In this document: piece by piece, positions 24,982-35,146 of the stretch
How the letters are laid out: every line of letters begins with the position of its first letter
How positions within the stretch are numbered: position 1 is the stretch's first letter
Assembly (NCBI RefSeq): GCF_002584985.1
Contig: NZ_NUPZ01000007.1
Location: 1-46,595 of the forward strand
Source of the DNA: Bacillus sp. AFS029637
GTDB lineage: Bacteria > Bacillota > Bacilli > Bacillales > Bacillaceae_G
Direction: 5' to 3'
Length of the DNA: 46,595 nt
Translations under genes and position numbers: made by a program
The notes under the pieces: generated by a model
The model's database searches: none
What the model was told of the DNA's origin: nothing
The model's input: only the letters and a program-made list of their open reading frames with translations

Positions 24982-25100
24982 TACTAACACCTCTTCTATA
25001 AAAAATAAGACATCTCTTATCTTTTATTGTAAGAAATCCACATATAAAAACCAAGGAATTTGATTATAATTTTGAAAATCGACACTTTTTTATCCATAAG

Positions 25101-25131
25101 AAAAGAGGAGATGTGACTCTCCCCTCTTTTT
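25101..25131 (-). terminator. Terminator after the 61-residue gene
   Basis: AAAAGAGGAGA pairs with TCTCC and CCTCTTTT across a short loop, with a T-run on the minus strand. It touches the stop codon of the small gene, and may end the his transcript if that reads through. Confidence 0.8.
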
Positions 25132-25315
25132 ACGCTTTTTCTTGTGATTCTTTTCCAAGTTTCACATCAATTGTTCCTTCTGCAACTGTATCACTAATTT
25201 GCTCCTCAATAACCGATTGAGATGATTGAGATGATTGAGATGCAGCATTCGTTTCAGAAGTGTAAGCTTGTTGCTCTATCCCTTGTACATTTTGTTTATT
25301 TTGTTGTTTCGCCAT
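25130..25315 (-). CDS. Small Gln/Ser-rich hypothetical protein, 61 aa
   Basis: I do not recognise this protein. It starts MAKQQNKQNVQGIEQQAYTS, has a low-complexity middle (SQSSQSSQSVIEEQ) and an acidic end. It has no membrane span or signal peptide and is probably disordered. Size and composition recall small spore or stress proteins, but I see no SASP motif. GGAGGG before the ATG is perfect. It follows hisJ by 68 bases, across a hairpin without T-run, so it could be on the his transcript. Confidence 0.7.
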   Translation of the reverse strand: MAKQQNKQNVQGIEQQAYTSETNAASQSSQSSQSVIEEQISDTVAEGTIDVKLGKESQEKA

Positions 25316-25329
25316 TTTTTACCCTCCTT

Positions 25330-25360
25330 TTTGTTCTTTCTTATTTTGAACAAAAAGAAA
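25330..25360 (-). other. Hairpin between hisJ and the 61-residue gene
   Basis: TTTTTGTTC pairs with GAACAAAAA and ends just before the ribosome site of the small gene. The minus strand continues GGAGG with no T-tract, so it is unlikely to be a full terminator and may affect translation or RNA stability. Confidence 0.4.
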
Positions 25361-25383
25361 GGTTTTCATCAAAAAATTGCATT

Positions 25384-26403
25384 TCATTTTGAAATTGTCA
25401 TTTCTTCTTCAAGCGGTCTCATTACCCTTGCTCGTTTCGTAAATGTTGCGATATGAGAAATGCCATGAGCTCGTAATGTTTGCACATTTTCTTTTACGTA
25501 TTTCCCTAAATCATTCGGATAATGTGCATCCGAAGAAATCGTAATAGGAACTCCCTGTTTAGCTAATACTTGTAGATAGAGCGGACTTGGACACATTTCA
25601 CGAACTGGATAGCGATAGTACAATCCTGCATTTATTTCTGTTGCGGTATTTGTTTCTACTAGCGCACGAGCAATTTTCTTATAATAAGAAAGCTGTTCAT
25701 TCTCATCCAACCTGTAATTAAATACTTTTATGTTATCAAGATGAGCTATAATATCAAATAGCTCAGAACGAACCGCTCGCTCAACAGTTTTGAAAAACGT
25801 ATCATATAATGCATGTAAATCGTGTTCCTCAAAATACTCCTTCGTATCTGGATTATCGAACCCCCAGCCGTTTAAAAAATGAACAGAACCAATTACATAA
25901 TCAAAATCTCCTAGCGCTAATAATTTTTTCAGCTCTTCTTCACAACCAATAAAATAATCCGCTTCAATTCCAAGTTTAAGCGTGACGCCCCTTTTACTCC
26001 AACGTTCTTTCGCCTCTTCAATCGCCTTTGTAAAATCGTTTAGTGAAACGACTCTTACTTGGTCCAACCATTCCTTCTGTAAACGACCAAGCTTCGAATC
26101 ACTAATATCTACATATTTTTCATAATATCCTTTCGCCTCATGAAAACGATATAAATGATCAACAATCCCAACTTCTTTTATACCTTTTTGCAACGCTTCT
26201 TCTAAATATAAATCGATCCACTTGGCTGTAAATGCCCCTTCCTTCACACGTCTTTGCAAACGCTCTTGTGTTTTCATAAGCCAATCGATAGAATGCCTTT
26301 CTTCTGGAAGCGGCTCATAATATTCCATTGCTTCATTTATTTTAGCAAGCCACCCTATTGAATACGGTCCTTCTTCTAAATGAAGGTGATAATCCACTTT
26401 CAT
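25384..26403 (-). CDS. hisJ: Histidinol-phosphatase, PHP family
   Basis: The 339-residue phosphatase gives histidinol from histidinol phosphate. The PHP metal motifs are in order: HLH (residues 6-8) in VDYHLHLEEGP, GIVDH, a central IEADYF, GSVHFLNGWG, AHLDNIKVF and the C-terminal SSDAHYPNDLG. It is longer than B. subtilis HisJ (about 268 aa), with a charged insertion after the first histidines. It is the last his gene, 12 bases after hisE, with GGGGG before ATG. The hisB of this operon is dehydratase only, so this enzyme fills the phosphatase step. Related PHP proteins have other substrates; the operon makes this call firm. Confidence 0.88.
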   Translation of the reverse strand: MKVDYHLHLEEGPYSIGWLAKINEAMEYYEPLPEERHSIDWLMKTQERLQRRVKEGAFTAKWIDLYLEEALQKGIKEVGIVDHLYRFHEAKGYYEKYVDISDSKLGRLQKEWLDQVRVVSLNDFTKAIEEAKERWSKRGVTLKLGIEADYFIGCEEELKKLLALGDFDYVIGSVHFLNGWGFDNPDTKEYFEEHDLHALYDTFFKTVERAVRSELFDIIAHLDNIKVFNYRLDENEQLSYYKKIARALVETNTATEINAGLYYRYPVREMCPSPLYLQVLAKQGVPITISSDAHYPNDLGKYVKENVQTLRAHGISHIATFTKRARVMRPLEEEMTISK

Positions 26404-26415
26404 ATGTATTCCCCC

Positions 26416-26739
26416 TTATAATGTATCTATTTCTTTTCGATCTCCTACTCTCGAAAGCTTTCCATTTCTTTCTTTCACTTCTCGCATGACATCTTCCAGT
26501 GCAATATTTTTTTCAGCTAATAGAACAAAACAGTGATACAACACATCGACCATTTCTTTTACTAGTTCTTCTTTATCGTTATTTTTAGAAGCAATGATTA
26601 CTTCAGTACACTCCTCACCAATTTTCTTCAAAATTTTATCTTCTCCTTTTGAGAATAAATAATTTGTATAAGATTCAGGAAGTGGATTTTCTTTTCGTTC
26701 CTCAATTGTTTCGTACAATAACTTAAAGACATTTTCCAT
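26416..26739 (-). CDS. hisE: Phosphoribosyl-ATP pyrophosphatase
   Basis: The 107-residue enzyme splits phosphoribosyl-ATP to phosphoribosyl-AMP in histidine synthesis. The all-helical MazG-like fold shows [20 protein letters not shown] and [19 protein letters not shown], with the acidic residues that bind Mg2+. AGGGGG precedes the ATG. It is separate from hisI, as in Bacillus cereus relatives, whereas B. subtilis has a hisI-E fusion. The gap to hisI is 10 bases. Confidence 0.94.
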   Translation of the reverse strand: MENVFKLLYETIEERKENPLPESYTNYLFSKGEDKILKKIGEECTEVIIASKNNDKEELVKEMVDVLYHCFVLLAEKNIALEDVMREVKERNGKLSRVGDRKEIDTL

Positions 26740-26749
26740 ATGTATCCCC

Positions 26750-27055
26750 CTATATAATTTTGTAATGAAAACACGTTTTCTCTCCCGTATGACAAGCAGG
26801 TCCTACTTGCTTTACGACAACAACGATTGAATCTTGATCACAGTCTAAATACAAGGATTGAACATATTGGACGTTTCCGGATGTACCTCCTTTATTCCAT
26901 AACGATTGTCTCGAACGGGAATAAAACCATGTTTTTTTCGTTTCTAGTGTCTTTTCATACGCTTCTTCATTCATATAAGCTAGCATTAAAACTTCTTTCG
27001 TATCTTCTTCGATTACAACTGCTGGTAGTAATCCTTTTGAAAAGTTAGGTTTCAT
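26750..27055 (-). CDS. hisI: Phosphoribosyl-AMP cyclohydrolase
   Basis: The 101-residue cyclohydrolase opens the adenine ring of PR-AMP. It has the family blocks [47 protein letters not shown] and the C-terminal [13 protein letters not shown], whose cysteines bind zinc and whose aspartates bind Mg2+. Length is usual for the stand-alone form. It overlaps hisF by four bases, with GAGGTG close to the ATG. Confidence 0.95.
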   Translation of the reverse strand: MKPNFSKGLLPAVVIEEDTKEVLMLAYMNEEAYEKTLETKKTWFYSRSRQSLWNKGGTSGNVQYVQSLYLDCDQDSIVVVVKQVGPACHTGEKTCFHYKII

Positions 27056-27810
27056 AGCCGCACCTCAACGTTAGCTTCTTTTAACTTTCTCTTTACACTC
27101 TGTACAGTTTCCTCACCATAGTGAAAGATGGATGCCGCTAATGCTGCGTCAACTGTTGTCTTTTGAAAGACTTCTATAATGTGATCAGTATGACCGCATC
27201 CACCTGATGCGATGACTGGAACGGAAACACTTTTTGAAATTTCTTCTGTTAAACGAAGATCATATCCATTTTTCGTTCCATCTGCATCCATACTCGTTAA
27301 CAAAATTTCACCTGTTCCTAGATCGGTAACGTGCTTCGCCCACTCTATTGCATCCATTCCCGTATCAACTCTTCCTCCGTTCACGTATACATTCCACCTA
27401 TCTTCCGCTACTTTTCTAGCATCAATTGCTGTGACAATACATTGTGAGCCAAAATGTTCTGCCCCTTCCTGAATTAGCCTTGGATTTCGTACAGCTGCTG
27501 AATTAATTGAAATTTTATCAGCACCACATCTTAGCAAATTGTATATATCTTGAACATTAGAAATCCCTCCGCCGACTGTAAGAGGAATAAATACTTTTGA
27601 GGCCGTTTTTTCTACCACATCTAGAATCGTTTTTCTTCCTTCGTGCGTCGCAGTAATATCTAAAAATACAATTTCATCTGCTCCCGCATCATTATATAAA
27701 GCGGCTATTTCGACAGGATCACCAACGTCTTGTAATCCGATAAAATTCACACCCTTTACGACTCTCCCCTCTTTCACATCTAGACATGGAATAATTCGTT
27801 TCGCTAACAT
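27052..27810 (-). CDS. hisF: Imidazole glycerol phosphate synthase, cyclase subunit
   Basis: The 252-residue cyclase works with HisH to turn PRFAR and ammonia into imidazole glycerol phosphate and AICAR. It is a (beta/alpha)8 barrel with catalytic D11 in [14 protein letters not shown] and D130-region VTAIDARKV. The two phosphate sites are [12 protein letters not shown] and [13 protein letters not shown]. It overlaps hisA by seven bases and hisI by four, so the three are tightly coupled. Confidence 0.96.
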   Translation of the reverse strand: MLAKRIIPCLDVKEGRVVKGVNFIGLQDVGDPVEIAALYNDAGADEIVFLDITATHEGRKTILDVVEKTASKVFIPLTVGGGISNVQDIYNLLRCGADKISINSAAVRNPRLIQEGAEHFGSQCIVTAIDARKVAEDRWNVYVNGGRVDTGMDAIEWAKHVTDLGTGEILLTSMDADGTKNGYDLRLTEEISKSVSVPVIASGGCGHTDHIIEVFQKTTVDAALAASIFHYGEETVQSVKRKLKEANVEVRL

Positions 27811-28523
27811 AACTTCGTTACCTGTAACACTTCTTCTAAATCAATCGTTTTCTCATAAAGTGCCTTTCCAATTATGACGCCATAAATGTTCATATCATTT
27901 AATTTTTTCACATCTTGAATTGATGCCACTCCTCCAGAAGCAATAAGACGAATATCAACACTGTTTTGTAATGACTCCAATTGCTCAAAATTCGGTCCTG
28001 CAAGCGTCCCGTCTTTCGAAATATCCGTAAATACAAGTGTTTGAACACCCAAATTTTTCATCTGTTTCGCTAAATCAATGTAAGAAATTTCAGATACATC
28101 GAGCCAGCCCCTCGTTGCTACGAAACCATTTTTCGCATCAATTCCGACGATGATTTTCTCTTCATATAGACGAATTGCTTCTTCTAAAAATGACTTATCA
28201 TATAGAGCAGCTGTTCCTAAAATAACTTTATCTACACCGACTACTAATAACTTCTCCACTGCTGCGAGTGATCGAACCCCTCCTCCAACTTGCACAGGAA
28301 TACGTATCGCCCTGCATATTCTTTCAATAACGGACAAATTTAATGACTCTCCAGCAATTGCACCATCTAAATCAACAATGTGTAGCATTTTCGCTCCAAG
28401 TTTTTCAAATATGATCGCTTGCGCAACCGGATCTTCATTCATGACAGTTTCTTTACTAAACTCTCCTTGATAAAGTCTAACGCATCGTCCTTCTTTTAAA
28501 TCGATAGCTGGGAAAATTTCCAT
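27804..28523 (-). CDS. hisA: Phosphoribosylformimino-AICAR-P isomerase
   Basis: The 239-residue isomerase makes PRFAR from ProFAR by an Amadori rearrangement. The barrel has catalytic D8 in [14 protein letters not shown] and the second aspartate in [16 protein letters not shown]. The phosphate sites are [11 protein letters not shown] and [12 protein letters not shown]. Its ATG lies inside the 3' end of hisH (28-base overlap). Confidence 0.96.
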   Translation of the reverse strand: MEIFPAIDLKEGRCVRLYQGEFSKETVMNEDPVAQAIIFEKLGAKMLHIVDLDGAIAGESLNLSVIERICRAIRIPVQVGGGVRSLAAVEKLLVVGVDKVILGTAALYDKSFLEEAIRLYEEKIIVGIDAKNGFVATRGWLDVSEISYIDLAKQMKNLGVQTLVFTDISKDGTLAGPNFEQLESLQNSVDIRLIASGGVASIQDVKKLNDMNIYGVIIGKALYEKTIDLEEVLQVTKLC

Positions 28524-29125
28524 TCTTCTACCACTCCTTTAAAATTCTTTAAGATGCGTATTCCAATTTCTCCACTTTTTTCAGGGTGAAACTGTGCACC
28601 AAATACATTTCCTTTCGCCACAAAACCAGGTACTCGCACTCCATATTCACTTGCCCCGCATACAATTTCATCTGGACAATCTGCATAGTAAGAATGAACA
28701 TAATATACGAAGGGACTATCTTCTATCCCGTTCCAAAGCGGAAACTCCCTTTCTTTCGTTAATTCATTCCACCCCATATGCGGGATTTTATAAGGAACTT
28801 TTAACTTCCGAATAACACCAGGCAATAAATGTAACCCACTACATTCTTTTAATTCCTCACTTTTTTCAAATAAAAGCTGCATTCCTAAGCAAATGCCCAG
28901 AAGTGGTTTTCCTGAATTTCCAACTTCTCTTAACACACGTACTAGATCTTTCTCTTCCAATACGTCCATCGCTTTCGGAAATGCACCTACTCCTGGCAAA
29001 ATAACTCCATCACTTCTCAGTATTTCTTCCTTATCACTCGTTACGACATACTCTGCTCCAACATATTTTAATGCTTGTTCTACACTACGAATATTTCCCA
29101 TTCCATAATCTATAATGGCAATCAA
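28496..29125 (-). CDS. hisH: Imidazole glycerol phosphate synthase, glutamine amidotransferase subunit
   Basis: The 209-residue class-I amidotransferase makes ammonia from glutamine for HisF. The triad is C79 in [12 protein letters not shown] with the histidine and glutamate of [19 protein letters not shown] and ILPGVGAFP are usual N-terminal blocks. The start is TTG 29125, directly following the hisB stop codon, with GGGGATG upstream; coupling to hisB is likely. Confidence 0.95.
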   Translation of the reverse strand: MIAIIDYGMGNIRSVEQALKYVGAEYVVTSDKEEILRSDGVILPGVGAFPKAMDVLEEKDLVRVLREVGNSGKPLLGICLGMQLLFEKSEELKECSGLHLLPGVIRKLKVPYKIPHMGWNELTKEREFPLWNGIEDSPFVYYVHSYYADCPDEIVCGASEYGVRVPGFVAKGNVFGAQFHPEKSGEIGIRILKNFKGVVEEWKFSQLSI

Positions 29126-29710
29126 TTACAACATCCCCTTCGTTGAATTTACACCAGTAATATTGATATTTTTATCGACTGCCTCTCTAAGCGCTCGACC
29201 AAACGCTTTAAATAACGCTTCAATTTTGTGATGTGTATTACTTCCGTATAAAATGCGAGCATGTAACGTAATATTGGCAGCATGAGCAACTGCCCTAAAA
29301 AATTCTTCTGTTAATTCTGTATCGAAATCGCCTAGTTTTGGATTTGTTAATTCTCCTTGAAACACGATATAGGAGCGCCCGCTTATATCAATTGCAACAA
29401 ACCCTAAAGACTCATCCATCGGTACATATGCCGATCCATACCTATTAATCCCTTCTTTATTTTGCAATGCTTCTTTCAAACAAGTTCCAAGTACAATTCC
29501 AACATCTTCAACTGTATGATGAGCGTCAACAAATACATCCCCTTCCGCTTCAACTTGCAAACCAAATCTTCCATGCCTTGCAAACAAAGTTAGCATATGA
29601 TCAAAGAAACCCACTCCCGTTTGCACAGAAACATTCGTGCTTTTATCAAGCTGCAAACTTAGTTTAATTTTTGTTTCTGTCGTCTCACGTACTTGACTGG
29701 ACTCACGCAT
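29126..29710 (-). CDS. hisB: Imidazoleglycerol-phosphate dehydratase
   Basis: The 194-residue Mn-dependent enzyme takes imidazole glycerol phosphate to imidazole acetol phosphate. It has the metal-binding blocks [41 protein letters not shown] and [15 protein letters not shown]. It has only the dehydratase domain, so the phosphatase must be separate (hisJ). The start overlaps the hisD stop (TAATG). Confidence 0.96.
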   Translation of the reverse strand: MRESSQVRETTETKIKLSLQLDKSTNVSVQTGVGFFDHMLTLFARHGRFGLQVEAEGDVFVDAHHTVEDVGIVLGTCLKEALQNKEGINRYGSAYVPMDESLGFVAIDISGRSYIVFQGELTNPKLGDFDTELTEEFFRAVAHAANITLHARILYGSNTHHKIEALFKAFGRALREAVDKNINITGVNSTKGML

Positions 29711-30999
29711 TATTCTTCCTCCTCAAATCTAATTTGGATTGCTCTCGCATGCGCATGTAAACCTTCTTTATTTGCTAGTTCTACAATATGATGTTGTACA
29801 CTCTTTAACGCTTCTTCTGTATAAGAAACAAAGCTTGACTTTTTCACGAAATCATCGACTGATAACGGAGAAAAAAATCTTGCCGTTCCACTTGTCGGTA
29901 ATACGTGATTCGGTCCGGCCAAATAATCACCGAGCGGTTCAGGAGCATATGGTCCAAGGAAAATAGAACCCGCATGCTTTACATACGCTAGAGCATTTAT
30001 CGGGTCTTTTATGTGTAACTCTAAATGTTCGGGAGCAATTTCATTTGATAATTGGAACGCCTTTTCTAAAGATGAAACAACACAAATTGCTCCATTTCTT
30101 TTTATAGCCCCACGAGCAATCTCACTTCTTGGTAATGTCCCTAACTGTCTCTCAATCTCTCTTTCTACTCCTTTTGCTAGCTCTATATTCGTTGTAATGC
30201 AAATTGCTGTTGCTCTTACGTCATGTTCTGCTTGCGATAATAAATCCGCAGCGATATATTTGGCGTTTCCTGTTTCATCAGCGATAACTACAATTTCTGA
30301 TGGCCCAGCAATCATATCTATATTTACTATTCCGTATACTTCTCGCTTCGCTAGAGCAACATACAAATTTCCCGGCCCAACTATTTTATCTACTTTCGGA
30401 ATCGATTCCGTTCCGTATGCTAAAGCTGCGATCGCTTGGGCACCACCAGCCATATAAATTTCATCTACCCCCGCAATGTTTGCAGCAACTAATATATGTG
30501 GATCAATTCCACCTTCTCTCGGCGGTGTTACCATTATAATTTTTTTCACACCAGCGATTTTGGCTGGCAATACATTCATTAGTACAGATGAAGGATAAGA
30601 AGCAGTCCCGCCCGGCACATATACACCTACATTTTCTAACGGTCGAAGAAGCTGCCCTCTAATTATCCCTTCACTCACGCAGTCAAACGTCGATTGCTTC
30701 TTTTGCTTTTCGTGATAGGAAACAATGTTTCTCTTCGCTTCTTGTAACGCTTCTAAAAAAGACTGTTCCACTAACATACTTGCTTTTTTTATTTCTTCCT
30801 CACTTACACGAAAATTTGTAACCTCCACATCGTCAAACTTTTTGGTGTATAAAGATAAAGCCTCATCTTTACTCTCTCTTATGTTTTGAACAATTTCTCT
30901 AACATTCCTTTGAACAGTTTCTTCTATTATATTAGCTCTTTCCCTTAGCACTTTTATTTTGGTTACTGCCTCTTTGAAATCTTCATAAATGATTTCCAT
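29710..30999 (-). CDS. hisD: Histidinol dehydrogenase
   Basis: The 429-residue zinc enzyme oxidises histidinol to histidine in two NAD+ steps. It has the signature blocks [66 protein letters not shown] and APEHLELH, followed by [19 protein letters not shown]. The zinc ligands are in the QAEHD and EHLE regions. AGGAGG precedes the ATG, ten bases after hisG. Confidence 0.97.
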   Translation of the reverse strand: MEIIYEDFKEAVTKIKVLRERANIIEETVQRNVREIVQNIRESKDEALSLYTKKFDDVEVTNFRVSEEEIKKASMLVEQSFLEALQEAKRNIVSYHEKQKKQSTFDCVSEGIIRGQLLRPLENVGVYVPGGTASYPSSVLMNVLPAKIAGVKKIIMVTPPREGGIDPHILVAANIAGVDEIYMAGGAQAIAALAYGTESIPKVDKIVGPGNLYVALAKREVYGIVNIDMIAGPSEIVVIADETGNAKYIAADLLSQAEHDVRATAICITTNIELAKGVEREIERQLGTLPRSEIARGAIKRNGAICVVSSLEKAFQLSNEIAPEHLELHIKDPINALAYVKHAGSIFLGPYAPEPLGDYLAGPNHVLPTSGTARFFSPLSVDDFVKKSSFVSYTEEALKSVQHHIVELANKEGLHAHARAIQIRFEEEE

Positions 31000-31009
31000 T
31001 TCAATCCTC

Positions 31010-31645
31010 CTATTTCTCTGACAAAATTTCTTTCTCCATCATATTTATAATGCTGAATATTTCGTCTTTTTTAGTTTTTAAGGCTGCCTTATTTACAATC
31101 ATTCGAGCTGATATTGTGCACATTTCCTCAAATACAATTAACCCGTTTTCTTGTAATGTTTTTCCTGTTTCAACAATATCCACAATTGCGTCTGCCAAAC
31201 CAAGAAGCGGAGCGATTTCTACAGAGCCTTCTATTTTAATAATTTCTATATCTTCTCCTTTACCATGAAAATAAGTAGAGGTAAGGTTCGGGTATTTCGT
31301 AGCAATTCGTTTCTTGCGGTAACTCTTCGGATTATATGTAGGGATAGAAGCGACACAAAATTTACATACACCCACTCCTAAATCCAACATTTCATAAATA
31401 TCTTTCTCGTTTTCCATTAAAATATCTTTTCCAACAACACCAATATCAGCCACGCCATGTTCTACATACGTAGCAACATCTACCGCTTTCACTAAAATAA
31501 AGGAAATATTTGTATTCTTACTTTGAAAGACAAGCTTTCGCCCTTTATCTTTAAGCTCTGAACAATCAATTCCAATTTGCTCAAACAATGGAATCACATG
31601 CTTTTCTAGTCTTCCTTTCGTTAACGCAATTTGAATGTTACGCAT
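31010..31645 (-). CDS. hisG: ATP phosphoribosyltransferase, short catalytic subunit
   Basis: The 211-residue enzyme starts histidine synthesis from ATP and PRPP. It is the short form without the C-terminal regulatory domain and needs HisZ, which is encoded just upstream. Blocks seen: [34 protein letters not shown] and the PRPP loop in [22 protein letters not shown] 31645 is chosen because GGGGAG lies five bases before; it lies inside the end of hisZ (25-base overlap). It is the expected point of feedback through HisZ. Confidence 0.95.
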   Translation of the reverse strand: MRNIQIALTKGRLEKHVIPLFEQIGIDCSELKDKGRKLVFQSKNTNISFILVKAVDVATYVEHGVADIGVVGKDILMENEKDIYEMLDLGVGVCKFCVASIPTYNPKSYRKKRIATKYPNLTSTYFHGKGEDIEIIKIEGSVEIAPLLGLADAIVDIVETGKTLQENGLIVFEEMCTISARMIVNKAALKTKKDEIFSIINMMEKEILSEK

Positions 31646-32883
31646 GAAGTCTCCCCTTCTTTCTGAACGACCCATTTCTCTTTCCATACATATTCCACTA
31701 ATGATTCATTCCTTGCCTCAACGACCGTTACGATTTTATTTTTTCTTGCAAATTGAAAGGTGTCGTTTAAATTAGAAAATAGAGATAACCTAGCATTCTT
31801 TCCATCCTTTCGAAGTAAAGTTCGTAATCTTTCTGCTTCCGCTAATCTATTTAACTCATAATGAATCATAATATCTATTCGCTCTCGTTCATACGATACT
31901 TGTTGCTCTTGCAATGCCTTAACTATTTGATTTACTTGCACCGCGAGTCCAACTGCTGACACCATCTCTCCAAAATTGCCAATTAATTCATCGTATCTTC
32001 CGCCACTCACAATTTCTTCTCCAATTTCATATATATACCCTTTGAAAATAACACCCGTATAATAATCCAAATGTTGAATCATCCCTAAATCAATGGATAT
32101 GTAAGGTCCATATCCTAATTTTTCAATCGCTTCATATATCTCTTTCACTCTTGCAATGGCCATTTTCATTTCATGACTTGAGGCAAGTTTTTCTGCTTCC
32201 TCTATAACCTCTAAATTCCCAAATAACCTTGGTAACTTCTCAAGTAATCTTACCGTTTCATCACTCCGATTTAATTTCTTTTCTCTAATAAAATTTGAGA
32301 GGGCAGCATAATTTTTACTCTCAATATATGTTCTAAGTACTCTTTCTTCTTCATCACAAATGGAGAGCTTTTTTACAATACACTTATATAGCTCTACTTG
32401 CCCGATTTCGATTGTAAAAGATTGTACCTTCAATTTTTGTAGTGCTTGCATTACGCTTATCACACATTCAATTTCAGCTCTTACATTATCGATCCCGATA
32501 ATTTCAATACCACTTTGTACAATTTCATTATATTTTCCAGACAGAGACTCATTCGCCCGAAATACATTTCCACTATACGTCAGTTTAAGCGGAGTGTCCC
32601 ACCTCTGCGTTCCAATTACCCTCGCTAAAGGGATTGTCATATCTGGGCGCAAAACAATAATTCTTCCTTTTTCATCAAAAAATTTATACATCTTCTCTTC
32701 ATCTATCGGCCGATTTTGAAAAGCAAACACATCATAAAACTCAATTGTAGGTGTCCTTATTTCCTCATAGCCTCTCTCTAAAAACGTACGCCTTAAATTT
32801 TGTTCCACTTCCTCGATTAACGTACACTCTTCAAATAAATAATCTCTCGTTCCATTCGGATTTGCCCTCTTCCACTTTGTCAT
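31621..32883 (-). CDS. hisZ: ATP phosphoribosyltransferase regulatory subunit
   Basis: The 420-residue HisS-like protein has no aminoacylation role. Class-II synthetase-like blocks are present: [47 protein letters not shown] and [20 protein letters not shown] with [13 protein letters not shown]. It forms a hetero-octamer with short HisG and carries histidine feedback. The C-terminal part is not a normal anticodon-binding domain. It is the first structural gene after the leader at 32941-33104. Only a weak site (AAGGTG, far from ATG) precedes it, which may limit translation. Confidence 0.92.
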   Translation of the reverse strand: MTKWKRANPNGTRDYLFEECTLIEEVEQNLRRTFLERGYEEIRTPTIEFYDVFAFQNRPIDEEKMYKFFDEKGRIIVLRPDMTIPLARVIGTQRWDTPLKLTYSGNVFRANESLSGKYNEIVQSGIEIIGIDNVRAEIECVISVMQALQKLKVQSFTIEIGQVELYKCIVKKLSICDEEERVLRTYIESKNYAALSNFIREKKLNRSDETVRLLEKLPRLFGNLEVIEEAEKLASSHEMKMAIARVKEIYEAIEKLGYGPYISIDLGMIQHLDYYTGVIFKGYIYEIGEEIVSGGRYDELIGNFGEMVSAVGLAVQVNQIVKALQEQQVSYERERIDIMIHYELNRLAEAERLRTLLRKDGKNARLSLFSNLNDTFQFARKNKIVTVVEARNESLVEYVWKEKWVVQKEGETSCVTFKLR

Positions 32884-32940
32884 CTAAATTCTCACACCTT
32901 TCCCTTTTTAATGTATGCCTATTTCATTCACCTAAACCGA

Positions 32941-33050
32941 AAATAAAAAGAGTCTTGTAGACAAAATACCTACAAGACTCTTTTAGTAGAGTGTAGGTAC
33001 AATGGGAATAACCCTTGTACCTACACGTTTTCACGCTAGGTTCAAGGGTT
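32941..33050 (-). promoter_or_regulatory. his operon attenuator: four alternative hairpins ending in a terminator
   Basis: On the minus strand five segments follow the leader peptide. Segment 1 AACCCTTGAACCTA (33037-33050) pairs with segment 2 TAGGTACAAGGGTT. Segment 2, as GTGTAGGTACAA, pairs perfectly with segment 3 TTGTACCTACAC (32991-33002). Segment 3, as TACCTAC, pairs with GTAGGTA (32967-32973) at the head of segment 4. Segment 4 AAAAGAGTCTTGTAG (32970-32984) pairs with segment 5 (32946-32960), a 15-base stem plus T-run: the terminator. Pairs 1:2 plus 3:4 exclude 2:3 plus 4:5. Segment 1 starts right at the leader stop codon, so ribosome position can choose between them. Confidence 0.88.
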
Positions 33051-33104
33051 TCATGTATGATGATGTAGTTGTGTAAGCATTTTAATAGATTGCACGATAT
33101 TCAT
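33051..33104 (-). CDS. hisL: his leader peptide, 17 aa with three consecutive His codons
   Basis: The minus strand reads AAAGGGAG, eight bases, then ATG at 33104 and the peptide MNIVQSIKMLTQLHHHT, stop TGA at 33051-33053. The His codons CAT-CAT-CAT lie at 33057-33065, two codons before the stop. Start context, length, the His run and the chain of alternative hairpins directly after it match the leader peptides of enterobacterial his operons. Stalling at the His codons when tRNA-His is uncharged should change RNA folding at 32941-33050. The symbol hisL is by analogy. Confidence 0.88.
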   Translation of the reverse strand: MNIVQSIKMLTQLHHHT

Positions 33105-33138
33105 AATACTTACTCCCTTTCTCCTCTGATTTTCACAT

Positions 33139-33167
33139 AGTATATAACAGTTAATTCTGAATGTAAA
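33139..33167 (-). promoter_or_regulatory. SigA promoter of the his operon
   Basis: TTTACA (33162-33167) and TATACT (33139-33144) lie 17 bases apart on the minus strand in the gap after leuD. Transcription would begin near 33132, about 28 bases before the leader peptide. This gives the his genes a start independent of the ilv-leu transcript; readthrough from leuD would also pass the attenuator, as no terminator is seen after leuD. Confidence 0.8.
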
Positions 33168-33192
33168 TACATTTTTAATATTCCGTTATCTC

Positions 33193-33774
33193 TTAATATA
33201 CAGCTATTTTTCTTTCATACTCTTCAATTTCTTGTCCGTATTGCATTGTAATGCTGATTTCATCTAAGCCATTTACTAATTTTTCTTTCCACATTTTCTC
33301 AATCTTAAAATGGAATCTGTGTGTGTTCGTAATAATTACTTCATTCTCTAAATCAATCTCTATTTGCTCTCTCGCATCCGTCTTAGCAAGTTGTTCACGC
33401 ATATCTTTATCCATCACAATCGGTAACATGCCATTCTTCATACAATTCATATAAAAAATATCTGCAAATCCACCCGCGATAATAACACGAAAACCATAAT
33501 CAGCAAGTGCCCACGGAGCATGTTCTCTTGAAGAACCACACCCGAAATTATCCCCAGTAATTAATATACTAGCTCCTTTTCTTTCTTGTGCATTAAGCGG
33601 AAAATTAGGGTTTTCATGACGGTTATTATCATATCGCCATTCATCAAATAAAAACTTTCCAAACCCGGTTCTTTCAATCCTCTTTAAATATTGCTTCGGA
33701 ATAATTTGATCTGTATCAATATTATCATTCATCAGTACTGCAGCAGTCCCCCTATGAATACGAAATGGCTCCAT
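33193..33774 (-). CDS. leuD: 3-isopropylmalate dehydratase, small subunit
   Basis: The 193-residue subunit pairs with LeuC to isomerise 2-isopropylmalate to 3-isopropylmalate. It has [40 protein letters not shown] and [19 protein letters not shown], all standard. Two adjacent ATGs follow AAGGAG; I take the second (33774), giving MEPFRIHRG as in relatives. It overlaps the end of leuC by 23 bases. It is the last gene of the ilv-leu operon. Confidence 0.95.
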   Translation of the reverse strand: MEPFRIHRGTAAVLMNDNIDTDQIIPKQYLKRIERTGFGKFLFDEWRYDNNRHENPNFPLNAQERKGASILITGDNFGCGSSREHAPWALADYGFRVIIAGGFADIFYMNCMKNGMLPIVMDKDMREQLAKTDAREQIEIDLENEVIITNTHRFHFKIEKMWKEKLVNGLDEISITMQYGQEIEEYERKIAVY

Positions 33775-35146
33775 CATAACTCTCCTTCCTAATATCAACA
33801 AAATGACCGTATAAAGCAGCCGCTGCCGCCATTGCTGGGCTAACTAAATGCGTTCGCGCTCCTTTTCCTTGTCTTCCTTCAAAATTACGATTTGAAGTAG
33901 ATGCACAATGTTCTCCTTCAGGTACTTGATCTGGATTCATTCCTAGACACATTGAACATCCTGGCTCTCTCCATTCAAATCCCGCCTCTTCAAATATGCG
34001 ATGTAATCCTTTATGCATCGCCGCTTCTCTTACCCTTTGAGATCCAGGTACAACGAGTGCCCGCACACCTTCTTTTACCTTTTTACCTTTCACGACAGAT
34101 GCGGCAATTTCTAAATCAGAAAGCCTGGAATTTGTACAAGATCCAATGAAAACATGCTGAACTGGAATGTCATACGTACTTTGTCCCGGACTTAATCCCA
34201 TATAAGAAAATGCTCTTTCATCATTTGCATCATGTTTTTCTGGCAATTTTTCATCAATACGAACACCCATACTCGGATTTGTTCCCCACGTAACGTATGG
34301 CGCTAAATCCGTCACGTCTATCAAAATATGTAAATCATAAGTCGCATCTGAATCTGTATAAAGTTCCGACCATTTTTTCTTAATAGATTCATAGTTTTTC
34401 GGCGCATATTTACGTCCTTTTACGTAAGAAAATGTTTTTTCATCTGGGGCAATAATGCCAGCCTTTGCGCCCCCTTCAATTGCCATATTGCAAAGTGTCA
34501 TCCTTTCTTCCATATCCATAGCATGAATGGTCTCTCCGTAAAATTCCATTACGTAACCTGTTCCAACTGCTACACCGTGCTTTGAAAGGAGGTGCAAAAT
34601 AATATCTTTAGCATAAACACCTTGCGGTAACTTTCCTTTTAACTCAATGCCCATTGCTTTCGGCTTTCGTTGCCACAGCGTTTGCGTTGCTAATACATGT
34701 TCCACTTCACTCGTACCAATACCAAATGCTAGCGCGCCGAAAGCACCATGCGTTGCTGTATGACTATCGCCACAAACAATCGTTTTCCCAGGTTGTGTAA
34801 GTCCAAGTTCCGGCCCAATAACATGAACAATCCCCTGCTCTTCATCACCAATATCCGCTAATGGCACCTGAAATTGTTTACAGTTTTCACGGAGTGTATC
34901 TAATTGCTGCTTCGCAATATGATCTGTAATATTCCAAACATCTTTCGTTGGAATATTATGATCCATCGTTGCAAACGTTAATTCCGGTCTCCGAACAGCT
35001 CTATTTGCAAGCCGCAGGCCTTCAAAGGCCTGCGGTGACGTTACTTCATGAACGAGATGAAGATCTATATATAATAAATCCAATCCATTTTCGTTTGTCG
35101 CAACTACGTGTCTTTCCCAAAGCTTATCTAGTAACCTTTTCCCCAT
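33752..35146 (-). CDS. leuC: 3-isopropylmalate dehydratase, large subunit
   Basis: The 464-residue aconitase-type subunit carries the [4Fe-4S] cluster. The cysteine blocks are [17 protein letters not shown] and [39 protein letters not shown] and the substrate block [19 protein letters not shown] are complete. Its start overlaps the leuB stop (TAATG), which points to translational coupling. Confidence 0.96.
   Translation of the reverse strand: MGKRLLDKLWERHVVATNENGLDLLYIDLHLVHEVTSPQAFEGLRLANRAVRRPELTFATMDHNIPTKDVWNITDHIAKQQLDTLRENCKQFQVPLADIGDEEQGIVHVIGPELGLTQPGKTIVCGDSHTATHGAFGALAFGIGTSEVEHVLATQTLWQRKPKAMGIELKGKLPQGVYAKDIILHLLSKHGVAVGTGYVMEFYGETIHAMDMEERMTLCNMAIEGGAKAGIIAPDEKTFSYVKGRKYAPKNYESIKKKWSELYTDSDATYDLHILIDVTDLAPYVTWGTNPSMGVRIDEKLPEKHDANDERAFSYMGLSPGQSTYDIPVQHVFIGSCTNSRLSDLEIAASVVKGKKVKEGVRALVVPGSQRVREAAMHKGLHRIFEEAGFEWREPGCSMCLGMNPDQVPEGEHCASTSNRNFEGRQGKGARTHLVSPAMAAAAALYGHFVDIRKESYDGAISYS

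Noticed and set aside
25130-25315. Gamma-type small acid-soluble spore protein
   Set aside because: Similar size and Gln/Ser richness, but the repeated SASP-E motif is missing.
30011-30457. Plus-strand open frame opposite hisD
   Set aside because: Shadow of hisD; no ribosome site and no promoter.
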